In this document: in pieces, positions 15,264-23,354 of the stretch
How the letters are laid out: every line of letters begins with the position of its first letter
Numbering within the stretch: the first letter of the stretch is position 1
Assembly: GCA_934351445.1 (NCBI GenBank)
Contig: CAKRIZ010000029.1
Span: 1-28,294 of the forward strand
Length of the DNA: 28,294 nt
Source of the DNA: an uncultured Eubacterium sp.
GTDB lineage: Bacteria; Bacillota; Clostridia; Lachnospirales; Lachnospiraceae
Reading direction: 5' to 3'
The notes under the pieces: generated by a model
Database searches by the model: none
Seen by the model: the letters and a program-made list of their open reading frames with translations, nothing else
What the model was told of the DNA's origin: nothing
Translations under genes and position numbers: made by a program

Positions 15264-16352
15264 TTGTCGATTGTGACCAAGATCAGGGATCTGGTCTTTC
15301 AGAAACCTCAAAATAAAAACGAATCACCAAAGATTGCTGTTGTGCTGCGAATATCGATACTTATTTTTATGCTGTATCTGATCATGGTGTGCATCGGATT
15401 TGCTGTATCGGCGCGTTATCGTATGTCAGCTGTCTGTCTGGCTGTTCTGATCGTGTACGCGTATGTATTCTACTGTACATATCAGGATAAAATGCGCCGC
15501 GCCTATGCTCTGCTGAATATCATAACAGTATTATGGGTAACTGGCTTTCACCTGTTGTTTGGCAGAGATACCGGTGTATATTTTTTCCTCTTTGCACTGA
15601 TCGTGGTAGATATGCTCGCAGACCACAGACATCCGGTGCGGACGCTGCTGATCCTGTATCTGATACGGCTGTGTATATTTATATACAGGCAGCACGTACA
15701 GATGCCACAGATCGAGTGGCTGTCGGGTCAGATGAGGCTGTATATGTATCTGGTAAGCATTATCTTAGAGGGTGCGATGGTCATATTTACCGGTATATAT
15801 TTCACAAAGGATGCATTTCAGATGGAGTGCAGGCTGCAGGAGTATAATAAAGAACTGCAGCATATTGCATCGACCGATCCATTGACAAAGCTGTGGAATC
15901 GTTTTCGGATGCTGGATTATGTGAGCCGCTGCCTGAAGCGTTACAACCGCGGAGAGATACAGTTTATGTCTGTGGCGATCGGTGACATTGATCATTTTAA
16001 AAATATCAATGATACATACGGACATGAGTGCGGCGACGAGGTGCTGCGCAGAATGGCAGAGCTGTTCCGGGAGCATATGGCTGGCATCGGGGCAGTAGCC
16101 CGCTGGGGCGGTGAAGAGTTTTTATTTTTATTTGAGAATATGAACGGTGACGATGCCTGGAATGAGCTGTCAAAGCTCCAGCTCAGGATCAACCGGCTGG
16201 AGATCCCTTATGGGGATCAGGTACTTCATGTTACGATGACGTTTGGACTGACAGAGTATGATATGCAAATCTCGACAGATGCGAATATTAAGCAGGCGGA
16301 CGATAAGTTGTATAAAGGAAAAGAAAGCGGTCGTAACCGCATCGTATATTAA
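15264..16352 (+). CDS. Membrane-bound diguanylate cyclase (GGDEF)
   Basis: Makes the second messenger c-di-GMP from two GTP. The 362-residue protein has about six membrane helices in residues 27-180 as an unnamed sensor, a short linker, and a GGDEF domain from about 200. The catalytic features are present: DPLTKLWNR (205-213), metal site D241 in GDIDHFKNIND, and GGEEF at 282-286. The usual RxxD product-inhibition site five residues before GGEEF is absent (the sequence is REHMAG). The start is a TTG with GGAGG only 4 bases upstream; a GTG three codons later is the alternative. Confidence 0.88.
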   Translation: MSIVTKIRDLVFQKPQNKNESPKIAVVLRISILIFMLYLIMVCIGFAVSARYRMSAVCLAVLIVYAYVFYCTYQDKMRRAYALLNIITVLWVTGFHLLFGRDTGVYFFLFALIVVDMLADHRHPVRTLLILYLIRLCIFIYRQHVQMPQIEWLSGQMRLYMYLVSIILEGAMVIFTGIYFTKDAFQMECRLQEYNKELQHIASTDPLTKLWNRFRMLDYVSRCLKRYNRGEIQFMSVAIGDIDHFKNINDTYGHECGDEVLRRMAELFREHMAGIGAVARWGGEEFLFLFENMNGDDAWNELSKLQLRINRLEIPYGDQVLHVTMTFGLTEYDMQISTDANIKQADDKLYKGKESGRNRIVY

Positions 16353-16363
16353 ATATTTATTCG

Positions 16364-16396
16364 GGAGAGCCTGTAGTGAACAGGGCTCTCCTTTCG
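16364..16396 (+). terminator. Probable terminator after the diguanylate cyclase gene
   Basis: GGAGAGCC-TGT pairs with ACAG-GGCTCTCC (16364-16374 and 16380-16391) with one bulged base, then TTTCGTT. The T run is short, so termination may be incomplete and recJ could also receive read-through. Confidence 0.55.
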
Positions 16397-16434
16397 TTAT
16401 AGTAAGTGTCAGCAGATAAAGAGAGGCAGAAGAT

Positions 16435-18201
16435 ATGAAAAAGAAAGCTGAAAAATGGGTGGTACTGACAAAGGGCGCAGATTTTAACGGAATCGGACGA
16501 ACCTATGGTGTCGATCCTGTGATAGCGCGTATTGTCCGCAATCGGGAGGTAACAGACAAGGAAGAACTGGACAGTTTTTTTCATCCGTCCATAGAACGGC
16601 TGTATGATCCGGGGCTGCTGAAGGATGCATCGAAGGCTGCACAATTGATACATACGAAGATCTGCCAGCAGAAGAAGATCCGTATTATCGGTGACTATGA
16701 TATCGACGGTATTTTTTCTACCTATATCTTATATGATGGATTAAAGGCGTGTGGCGCATGTGTGGATTATACGCTTCCGCATCGGATCAGGGATGGATAC
16801 GGATTGAGTGAAAAACTCATACGGGATGCATATGAGCAGGGCTGTGATACGATACTGACCTGTGATAATGGGATTGCGGCTGCGGCAGAGATTGACCTGG
16901 CAAAGCAACTGGGAATGACCGTGATAGTGACTGATCATCATGAAGTACCGTTGCACTGGGAGGGGGATACTTCTACTGCAGTGCTGCCTGCGGCGGATGC
17001 AGTCGTTGATCCGAAGCGGACGGATTGTGCGTATCCATGTAAGGGGATCTGTGGCGCAGTTGTGGCGTGGAAGGTGCTTTGGCTCGTGCAGCGTATCTGT
17101 GGACAGCCGGATGCCTGGAAAAAATATCTGGCTTTCGCGGCATTTGCAACGATCGGTGACGTCATGGAGCTGCGCGGGGAAAACCGCACCATTACGGCGC
17201 TGGGACTGCAGCAGCTACGGCAGACAGACAATGTCGGTCTGCAGGCACTGACCGCTGCCAGTGGGATTGAACCGGATCAGATCCGTGCCTATCATATCGG
17301 ATATGTGATCGGTCCATGTATCAATGCGACCGGCAGACTCGATACGGCAAAACGTGCCTTAGAGCTATTGACTGAGACAGATACGATGCGGGCACAACAG
17401 ATCGCACAGGAACTGGTATCACTCAATGAAGAACGAAAACAACTGACTACGGAAGGGGTTGAGGAAGCTGTCCGTATCGTTGAGGAGCAGGAGTTATGGA
17501 AAAAACCGGTATTAGTCGTCTACCTGCCGCAGACACATGAGAGTCTGGCGGGCATTATTGCCGGCAGGCTGCGGGAGCGGTATTACCGGCCGACTTATGT
17601 GTTGACTGATGGAGAGGGATGCGTGAAGGGCTCTGGGCGCTCGATTCCCGCTTATCATATGTATGAGCATCTGAGCCGTGTAGGGGATCTTCTGATCAAA
17701 TTTGGTGGGCATGCGATGGCAGCAGGACTATCGCTTGAGCGGGCACAGGTGGAGCCGTTTGCGGGATTGCTATGTGAGCAGGCCATGCTTTCACCGGAGG
17801 ATCTGACAGAGACGATCCGTATTGATGTGCCGATGCCTCTTTCCTATATTTCGGAGACATTGATCAGCCAGTTATCTGTGCTGGAGCCATGTGGAAATGG
17901 GAATGAGAAACCGATCTTTGCAGATCGGGAATTGATCGCGCGGAGAGCGTTTTTCATAGGAAGAGAGCGGAAAATGCTAAAATTGCAGCTCCTTTGCGCC
18001 AGTGGAACGATGGATGCGCTGTATTTCGGTGATGCAGAGGAATTTCTGGACTATTACAGGGGAAAATATTCCGGTCGGGAGGTCGATGCCTTGCTGCACG
18101 GACAGCCACAGCAGATGCGTTTTGCATTTACTTATTATCCGCAGATCAACAGTTATCAGGGGATAACGAGTACCCAGATTGTGATCACACACTATGCATA
18201 A
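16435..18201 (+). CDS. recJ: Single-stranded-DNA exonuclease RecJ
   Basis: 5'-3' exonuclease of the DHH phosphoesterase superfamily, used in recombination and base-excision or mismatch repair. The 588 residues show motif I as D87-Y-D89-I-D91-G, the TCDNG motif with D144, the DHH triad 167-169 in VTDHHEVP, CINATGRLDTAKRALELL, and the DHHA1 motif GGHAMAAG (424-431), with a C-terminal OB-like part. Motif I is DYDIDG rather than the common DYDADG, a mild change. The length matches RecJ rather than the shorter NrnA-type phosphodiesterases. GAGAGGC precedes the ATG. Confidence 0.93.
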   Translation: MKKKAEKWVVLTKGADFNGIGRTYGVDPVIARIVRNREVTDKEELDSFFHPSIERLYDPGLLKDASKAAQLIHTKICQQKKIRIIGDYDIDGIFSTYILYDGLKACGACVDYTLPHRIRDGYGLSEKLIRDAYEQGCDTILTCDNGIAAAAEIDLAKQLGMTVIVTDHHEVPLHWEGDTSTAVLPAADAVVDPKRTDCAYPCKGICGAVVAWKVLWLVQRICGQPDAWKKYLAFAAFATIGDVMELRGENRTITALGLQQLRQTDNVGLQALTAASGIEPDQIRAYHIGYVIGPCINATGRLDTAKRALELLTETDTMRAQQIAQELVSLNEERKQLTTEGVEEAVRIVEEQELWKKPVLVVYLPQTHESLAGIIAGRLRERYYRPTYVLTDGEGCVKGSGRSIPAYHMYEHLSRVGDLLIKFGGHAMAAGLSLERAQVEPFAGLLCEQAMLSPEDLTETIRIDVPMPLSYISETLISQLSVLEPCGNGNEKPIFADRELIARRAFFIGRERKMLKLQLLCASGTMDALYFGDAEEFLDYYRGKYSGREVDALLHGQPQQMRFAFTYYPQINSYQGITSTQIVITHYA

Positions 18202-18224
18202 AATGGTAGTGAATGATATAAGGG

Positions 18225-18253
18225 TTGACTTTTTGTGTGATATGGTTCAAAAT
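18225..18253 (+). promoter_or_regulatory. Putative promoter of the hydrolase gene
   Basis: TTGACT (18225-18230) and CAAAAT (18248-18253) are 17 bases apart. The -35 box is strong and the -10 moderate. The coding start follows about 60 bases on. Confidence 0.45.
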
Positions 18254-18313
18254 ACGTGTAACTGTGTAGAAACAGCAGACAATGGTCTGGAATAGCCCGG
18301 AGAGGAAACGTAT

Positions 18314-19255
18314 ATGATACGAGAGGATTATCATTTTCTATCAAGAGATACAAAGACGAAGATACATGGAGTGCGCTGGCTGCCGGATGATGGCGTGGTA
18401 CGCGGTGTGATCCAGCTGGTACATGGAATGCAGGAATATATCGGACGTTATGAGGAATTTGCAGAGTATATGACGGCACATGGTTTTCTGGTTGTTGGAC
18501 ATGATCATCTCGGACATGGTGAATCGGTGAGGGACAGCAGACATCTGGGTTATTTTTGTAAGTCGAGACCTTCGCAGGTGTTGGTGGCCGACATGCATCA
18601 GGTGACTGACATGACCAGACGTGTATATCCGGGTATCCCGTATGTGATATTTGGACATAGCATGGGTTCTTACCTGTTACGGAAATATCTGACGATCTAT
18701 AGTGATGAGGTGGATGGCGCGATCATCTGCGGCACAGGAAGTGTACCGGATGGTGCCTGCTATTTTGGAATTGCATGTTGTCATGCGATCGCAACATTCC
18801 GGGGCTGGCATTATCGCAGCCGTTTTGTAAAGCAGGCGGTGTTTGGCAGGAGTTATGCCGGATTCTGTATGGATGGCAGCAGACCGGAGGATAGCTGGCT
18901 GTCGGGAAATGTGGAGAGCGTGAAAAAATATTATGATGATCCGCTCTGTATGTTTGATTTTACATTGAATGGTTACTATGGGCTGTTTACGACGGTGGCT
19001 TATGATAACAAGGAAAAGTACATCAGACAGATCCGTAAGGATCTTCCGATGCTTTTAATATCCGGTGATAAAGACCCGGTGGGTGATGCCGGAATGGGAG
19101 TAAAGCGTGTATACCGCCAGTACAAAAAGGCGGGGATCAGAAATGTTGCACTGAAGCTGTATGAAAATGACCGGCATGAGATACTCAATGAGAATGACCG
19201 GGCAGACGTATATGCGGATGTATGGGGATGGATCAGGAAAAATACCGGACTCTGA
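18314..19255 (+). CDS. Alpha/beta hydrolase, monoacylglycerol lipase-like
   Basis: A 313-residue serine hydrolase of the Hydrolase_4 (lysophospholipase or monoacylglycerol lipase) type. It shows the oxyanion motif VHGMQEYIGRYEEFAEYM, the GHDHLGHGES motif (62-71), nucleophile S116 in GHSMGS, and candidates D254 in SGDKDPVGD and H288 in NDRHEI to complete the triad. No signal peptide is seen, so it probably acts in the cytoplasm on lipid or ester substrates. The gene for a secreted DUF1002 protein begins 31 bases after it and is likely co-transcribed. Confidence 0.88.
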   Translation: MIREDYHFLSRDTKTKIHGVRWLPDDGVVRGVIQLVHGMQEYIGRYEEFAEYMTAHGFLVVGHDHLGHGESVRDSRHLGYFCKSRPSQVLVADMHQVTDMTRRVYPGIPYVIFGHSMGSYLLRKYLTIYSDEVDGAIICGTGSVPDGACYFGIACCHAIATFRGWHYRSRFVKQAVFGRSYAGFCMDGSRPEDSWLSGNVESVKKYYDDPLCMFDFTLNGYYGLFTTVAYDNKEKYIRQIRKDLPMLLISGDKDPVGDAGMGVKRVYRQYKKAGIRNVALKLYENDRHEILNENDRADVYADVWGWIRKNTGL

Positions 19256-19286
19256 TCCGGTGTGGCTCAAGAAGGAGGAAACAACG

Positions 19287-20369
19287 ATGAAAAGGAATCA
19301 TATGAAAAAGTGGCTGGCGATGCTGATGGTATCGGTCACTGTCTGTTCCATGGCAGTGCCTGCGGCAGCACAGCAGGTGGAAGGAGAGATCTCTGCGGAT
19401 GATGACAGAGTATTAGACGGTACGACCGATGAGGTGCAGGGTGATGTGATGCCGATCAATGATATGGGCGAATCACAGCCTGTCGCAGATGTAGAGATCG
19501 AGTCTGATGCGGATGCAGAAGATACATCCGGGACATCCGAGATCAATCAGGATGACAATGTTGAGATTGCGGCAGATGACAAGCCGTATCTGGCACTCGG
19601 TGAGAACCTGTCAGCAGAACAGAAGGCAACCGTATTAAATCTCATGGGAATCGATCCTGCCAATCTGGACGATTATAATGTGGTATCAATCACAAATGCA
19701 GAGGAACACCAGTATCTGGATGAGTACCTTCCGGCAGAGAAGATCGGAACGAGGGCATTATCTTCGGTCGTGATCGTACAGAGGGAAAAGGGTAACGGAT
19801 TAAACATCTCTACAAAGAATATTAACTATTGTACGGTCGGCATGTACAAAAATGCACTTGCCACTGCAGGTCTGAAGGATGCAGATATCATTGTGGCGGG
19901 ACCGACACCGATCTCAGGCACAGCCGCATTGATCGGGGCGATGAAGGCATATTCTGAGATCACCGGTGAACCCGTAGATGAGGAGAGTCTGGATGCAGCG
20001 ATGAATGAGATCGTCGTGACTGGTGAGTTGGCAGATGTCATTCAGGGAGCCACTGACGGCGAAGTCGAGGAGTTCATGGCTTATGTGAAGCAGAAAGTCT
20101 TAGAGGGTGGTCTTAAGGACGAGAGCAGTATCCGTGCGTGCATCGATGAGGCGCTGGATAAATATGACTTCTCGATGACAGATGATGAGAAGGATCAGTT
20201 GACGAGCGTGCTGTTAAAGATCAGTAAGCTCGATATCAATGTAGACACTTTGATTGATCAGGCAAAATCATTGTATGACCAGATTAAAAATTCTGATGAT
20301 GCGCAGGGATTGATCGCAAAGATCATTCAGGGTATCAGGGATTTCTTCAAAAATATATTTAACTGGTAA
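19287..20369 (+). CDS. Secreted DUF1002-family protein
   Basis: A 360-residue protein with a clear signal peptide (basic MKRNHMKK, hydrophobic LAMLMVSVTVCSMAV, cleavage near PAAAQ at about 31). An acidic, low-complexity stretch follows at about 35-100 (runs such as ESDADAEDTSG). The rest fits DUF1002: LGENLSAEQKATVLNLMGI, RALSSVVIVQREKGNGLNIS, NINYCTVGMYKNALATAGL, then the GPTPISGTAALIGAMKAY segment. The function of the family is unknown. I chose the ATG at 19287 because AAGGAGGA lies 10 bases or so upstream; the frame is open into the previous gene. It ends before a strong terminator. Confidence 0.85.
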   Translation: MKRNHMKKWLAMLMVSVTVCSMAVPAAAQQVEGEISADDDRVLDGTTDEVQGDVMPINDMGESQPVADVEIESDADAEDTSGTSEINQDDNVEIAADDKPYLALGENLSAEQKATVLNLMGIDPANLDDYNVVSITNAEEHQYLDEYLPAEKIGTRALSSVVIVQREKGNGLNISTKNINYCTVGMYKNALATAGLKDADIIVAGPTPISGTAALIGAMKAYSEITGEPVDEESLDAAMNEIVVTGELADVIQGATDGEVEEFMAYVKQKVLEGGLKDESSIRACIDEALDKYDFSMTDDEKDQLTSVLLKISKLDINVDTLIDQAKSLYDQIKNSDDAQGLIAKIIQGIRDFFKNIFNW

Positions 20370-20380
20370 GATGGAAACAT

Positions 20381-20423
20381 AAAAAGGGTTTGGCATATCA
20401 ATTCAATATGCCAAACCCTTTTT
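20381..20423. terminator. Bidirectional terminator, perfect 18-bp stem
   Basis: 20381-20398 pairs perfectly with 20406-20423 (core GGGTTTGGCATAT / ATATGCCAAACCC) around the loop CAATTCA. The outer arms are AAAAA and TTTTT, so it works for both converging genes. Its right arm includes two bases of the stop codon of the minus-strand gene that ends here. Confidence 0.92.
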
Positions 20424-21462
20424 AAATCTTCTGTTTCAGAAAAGCGATCAATCCGTCTGCAAAGCGGGCCACACCGGGCATTGCCTGGACTGCCTTGCGG
20501 TTTTTCTCATTGAAACCGACCAGAATAGCATGATTTGCTTCTGACAGGTAATCGATAATACCATCAATATCGGACTTCATATTTTTCGGAAACTGGATAT
20601 ACAGATGTTTGTTTGCGGTGATATGCAGCGTATAGGAAATGCTGAAATGGTACCACAAAATATTATGCAGTGTGGAGTATTTGTAGATCCACACAATTTC
20701 ACTGATTGGAATGACGGTCACAGATTTATTCGCAAAAGCGATAAAAAAGTGTTCTGTAATAAACATATCCTCGGTCGCCAGCTGTGGCAGCGTAGCGAGT
20801 TCTTCTTCTGCCTGCGCGAGCAGTTCCGCGCGTTTACCATACAGACCAAGCTGGCGGCTGGCAGGGGAAAGTACCGGGAACAGTGCATACAGTAAAAACA
20901 GTATGATCGACAACAGTGCATAGGTGCCTGATGCAAAATAGAAAAAGCACAGCACAGAGCTCCCGATGCGTCCGAATCCTGGCTCGGATATGACGTTTGG
21001 AGATACTTTATCATAAAAACCGGCAGTCGTCCACGACAGGTCATTAGCGAGCTTCTCTGCTAATATGGAGTAGCTCTCGGGCTGTGTACGGATGCTGGCC
21101 AGGATATGGACATCGTCGATGTGGGGCAGTCCTTCCTCACAGGTGTCCGGATTTAAAATAACCAGATAACAGCCATCCTCACGGATCGTGTAATAATAGT
21201 ATCCGGTGACAAGACCGAAACGGCTTTGCGTATACCCGGTAAAGTTCAGATCATGCAGTGTGGTGGAGATATAACGGTCTCCCCCGCTGGCCAGCTCAGA
21301 GATCCGCGCCTGATCGGAGACTGCAAGCGGATGGACGAGTGAGCGCATCGGTGTATAAAACCAGATAATAGCCAGAAAAATACAATATACGATCGGAGAG
21401 AAGATACGTCTGCCGTAGGTACTCCGTATTTTTTTCGTTATCAGATGATCTAATTGATGCAT
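20422..21462 (-). CDS. Two-pass membrane protein of unknown function
   Basis: A 346-residue protein I cannot place with certainty; it may belong to a DUF6709-like Lachnospiraceae family. Two hydrophobic helices are seen, at about 20-37 (IFSPIVYCIFLAIIWFY) and about 168-195 (VLCFFYFASGTYALLSIIL). The ~130 residues between them contain many Tyr and Thr and are probably outside the cell. The C-terminal ~150 residues look like a soluble PH-like or bPH fold with strands ITEHFFIAFANKSVTVIPI, EIVWIYKYS and HLYIQFPKN. GGAGG lies 7 bases before the ATG. It stands alone, transcribed away from the methyltransferase gene. Confidence 0.7.
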   Translation of the reverse strand: MHQLDHLITKKIRSTYGRRIFSPIVYCIFLAIIWFYTPMRSLVHPLAVSDQARISELASGGDRYISTTLHDLNFTGYTQSRFGLVTGYYYYTIREDGCYLVILNPDTCEEGLPHIDDVHILASIRTQPESYSILAEKLANDLSWTTAGFYDKVSPNVISEPGFGRIGSSVLCFFYFASGTYALLSIILFLLYALFPVLSPASRQLGLYGKRAELLAQAEEELATLPQLATEDMFITEHFFIAFANKSVTVIPISEIVWIYKYSTLHNILWYHFSISYTLHITANKHLYIQFPKNMKSDIDGIIDYLSEANHAILVGFNEKNRKAVQAMPGVARFADGLIAFLKQKI

Positions 21463-21547
21463 AGGTGTTCCTCCATTGAATATTCATTGTAACAAAAATG
21501 AAGCTCAATTCCAAGTGACTGTGCCAACTTTTTGGCTGAATTTGTAG

Positions 21548-21576
21548 TAGAAACTTTCTATCAAAAATGGTATAGT
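21548..21576 (+). promoter_or_regulatory. Promoter of the methyltransferase-hslO-nadE group
   Basis: TAGAAA (21548-21553), 17 bases, and a TGg-extended TATAGT (21571-21576). A small dyad ATAGT/ACTAT (21572-21576 and 21580-21584) overlaps the -10 box. Confidence 0.5.
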
Positions 21577-21626
21577 GATACTATTCTGGGGTAGTTTTAG
21601 GAAAATAGATATAGCGAGGAAGAACG

Positions 21627-22400
21627 ATGGATGCATATACCGGATTTGCGGAAGTATACGATCAGTTCATGGAGAATGTCCCCTATGAAAAATGGCGGGA
21701 TCTGATCGTGGCAGAATTGAAAAAAGAAGGTATAGAGGATGGGCTGATTCTGGATCTCGGCTGTGGGACAGGTACACTTACACGTATGCTGGCGCAGGCG
21801 GGCTATGATATGATCGGTGTGGATGGCTCACAGGAGATGCTGATGGAGGCGCGTGAAAAGACAGAGGATACAGGTATCCTGTATCTGTGTCAGGACATGC
21901 GTGAATTTGAGTTGTATGGTACGGTCCGTGCGATTGTCAGTACCTGCGATACGATGAACTATCTGCTGACACCGGAGGATTTTATCCGGACATTGAGACT
22001 GGCAAATAACTACCTGGATCCGGGCGGAGTATTTATCTTTGACCTGAATACGCTGTATAAGTTCCGTGAAATCATGGGAAATACAACAATTGCGGAGAAT
22101 GATGAGGATGCCAGTTTTATCTGGGATAACTATTTCGATGAGGAGACCGGAAGGAACGAATATGACCTCACACTGTTTATCAGGCAGGAGAACGGCTTAT
22201 ATGAGCGCGTGAGCGAGGTACATGAGGAGCAGGGATATACACCGGAACAGATCCGGGAATATATCACACGCAGCGGAATGGAATATGTACGCACGTTTGA
22301 TGCGGAAAGCGGTGATGTGCCGGAAGCGACCAGCGAGAAAGTATTTTATGTCGTCAGGGAGCATGGGAAAGCCCTGCGTCCGGAGACGAATCAGCAATAA
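21627..22400 (+). CDS. Class I SAM-dependent methyltransferase
   Basis: A 257-residue soluble enzyme with the Rossmann-type SAM site: ILDLGCGTGTLTRML (about 41-55), acidic end of strand 2 in GYDMIGVDGS, and YLCQDMREFEL. The rest resembles small-molecule methyltransferases of the Methyltransf_25 type, with DPGGVFIFDLNTLYKF typical of the substrate side. The methyl acceptor cannot be told. It starts a + strand group with hslO 69 bases downstream. Confidence 0.85.
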   Translation: MDAYTGFAEVYDQFMENVPYEKWRDLIVAELKKEGIEDGLILDLGCGTGTLTRMLAQAGYDMIGVDGSQEMLMEAREKTEDTGILYLCQDMREFELYGTVRAIVSTCDTMNYLLTPEDFIRTLRLANNYLDPGGVFIFDLNTLYKFREIMGNTTIAENDEDASFIWDNYFDEETGRNEYDLTLFIRQENGLYERVSEVHEEQGYTPEQIREYITRSGMEYVRTFDAESGDVPEATSEKVFYVVREHGKALRPETNQQ

Positions 22401-22469
22401 AAATCAGATATAAAACGCAGGATATACAAAACAAGATCAATCAAAATAGAAAGCAGAGAGGAATACAAT

Positions 22470-23354
22470 ATGAAAGACTATATGGTGCGTGCGACGGCAG
22501 CTGACGGAGCAATCCGTGCATTTGCTGTCACAACAAGAGATCTCGTTGAGGAGGCACGTGTGCGCCACGATACGAGCCCGGTCATGACTGCGGCACTCGG
22601 CAGACTGCTCAGTGCAGGCGCGATGATGGGGGCCATGATGAAGGGAGAAAACGATATCCTGACCTTGCAGATCAGTGGTGACGGGCCTGGAAAGGGGCTG
22701 ACAGTGACAGCCGATTCAAAAGGCAATGTCAAGGGTTACCCGGAAGTACCGGTCGTGGCACTGCCGCCCCGTTCAGATGGACATCTGAATGTCGGAGGTG
22801 CGATGGGGCATGGTATGCTGCGTGTGATCAAGGATATGGGACTCAAGGAGCCTTACGTCGGAGAAGTTGATCTGCAGACCGGGGAGATCGCAGAAGACCT
22901 GACCTATTATTTTGCCGCAAGCGAACAGATTCCGTCAGTTGTCGGTCTGGGTGTGCTGGTAGATAAGGATGGCAGTGTCTTGCAGGCGGGTGGATTTATC
23001 ATCCAGCTGATGCCGTTTACGAGCGAGGAGGTCATCAGCAAGCTCGAGGGCAGCCTCGCGACATTAGAGCCTGTCACCAAGATGTTAGAGCGTGGATTTA
23101 CACCGGAAGTGATCCTGGAGGAGGTGCTGACCTTCTTTGATGTTGAGTACAATGAGACGATGCCGGTACAGTTCCATTGCAACTGCTCAAAGGAACGCAT
23201 TACAAAGGCGCTGATCAGTGTCGGGAAAAAGGGCTTACAGGAGATGATCGATGACGGCGAGCCGATCCATGTCAACTGTCATTTCTGTAACACGGACTAT
23301 ACATTTGAGATTGATGAGTTAAAGGAGATAGCAAAGTGCAGCAGGGATTCATAA
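22470..23354 (+). CDS. hslO: Redox-regulated chaperone Hsp33
   Basis: Heat-shock chaperone that becomes an active holdase when oxidised. The 294-residue protein has the Hsp33 core (MVRATAADGAIRAFAVTTR at the start, LQISGDGPGKGLTVTADSKGNVKGY, GEVDLQTGEIAEDLTYYFAASEQIPS) and the C-terminal zinc switch with C237-x-C239 and C270-x-x-C273. All four cysteines that bind zinc in the reduced form are kept. AGAGAGGAA precedes the ATG. Its end overlaps the nadE start by 19 bases. Confidence 0.94.
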   Translation: MKDYMVRATAADGAIRAFAVTTRDLVEEARVRHDTSPVMTAALGRLLSAGAMMGAMMKGENDILTLQISGDGPGKGLTVTADSKGNVKGYPEVPVVALPPRSDGHLNVGGAMGHGMLRVIKDMGLKEPYVGEVDLQTGEIAEDLTYYFAASEQIPSVVGLGVLVDKDGSVLQAGGFIIQLMPFTSEEVISKLEGSLATLEPVTKMLERGFTPEVILEEVLTFFDVEYNETMPVQFHCNCSKERITKALISVGKKGLQEMIDDGEPIHVNCHFCNTDYTFEIDELKEIAKCSRDS

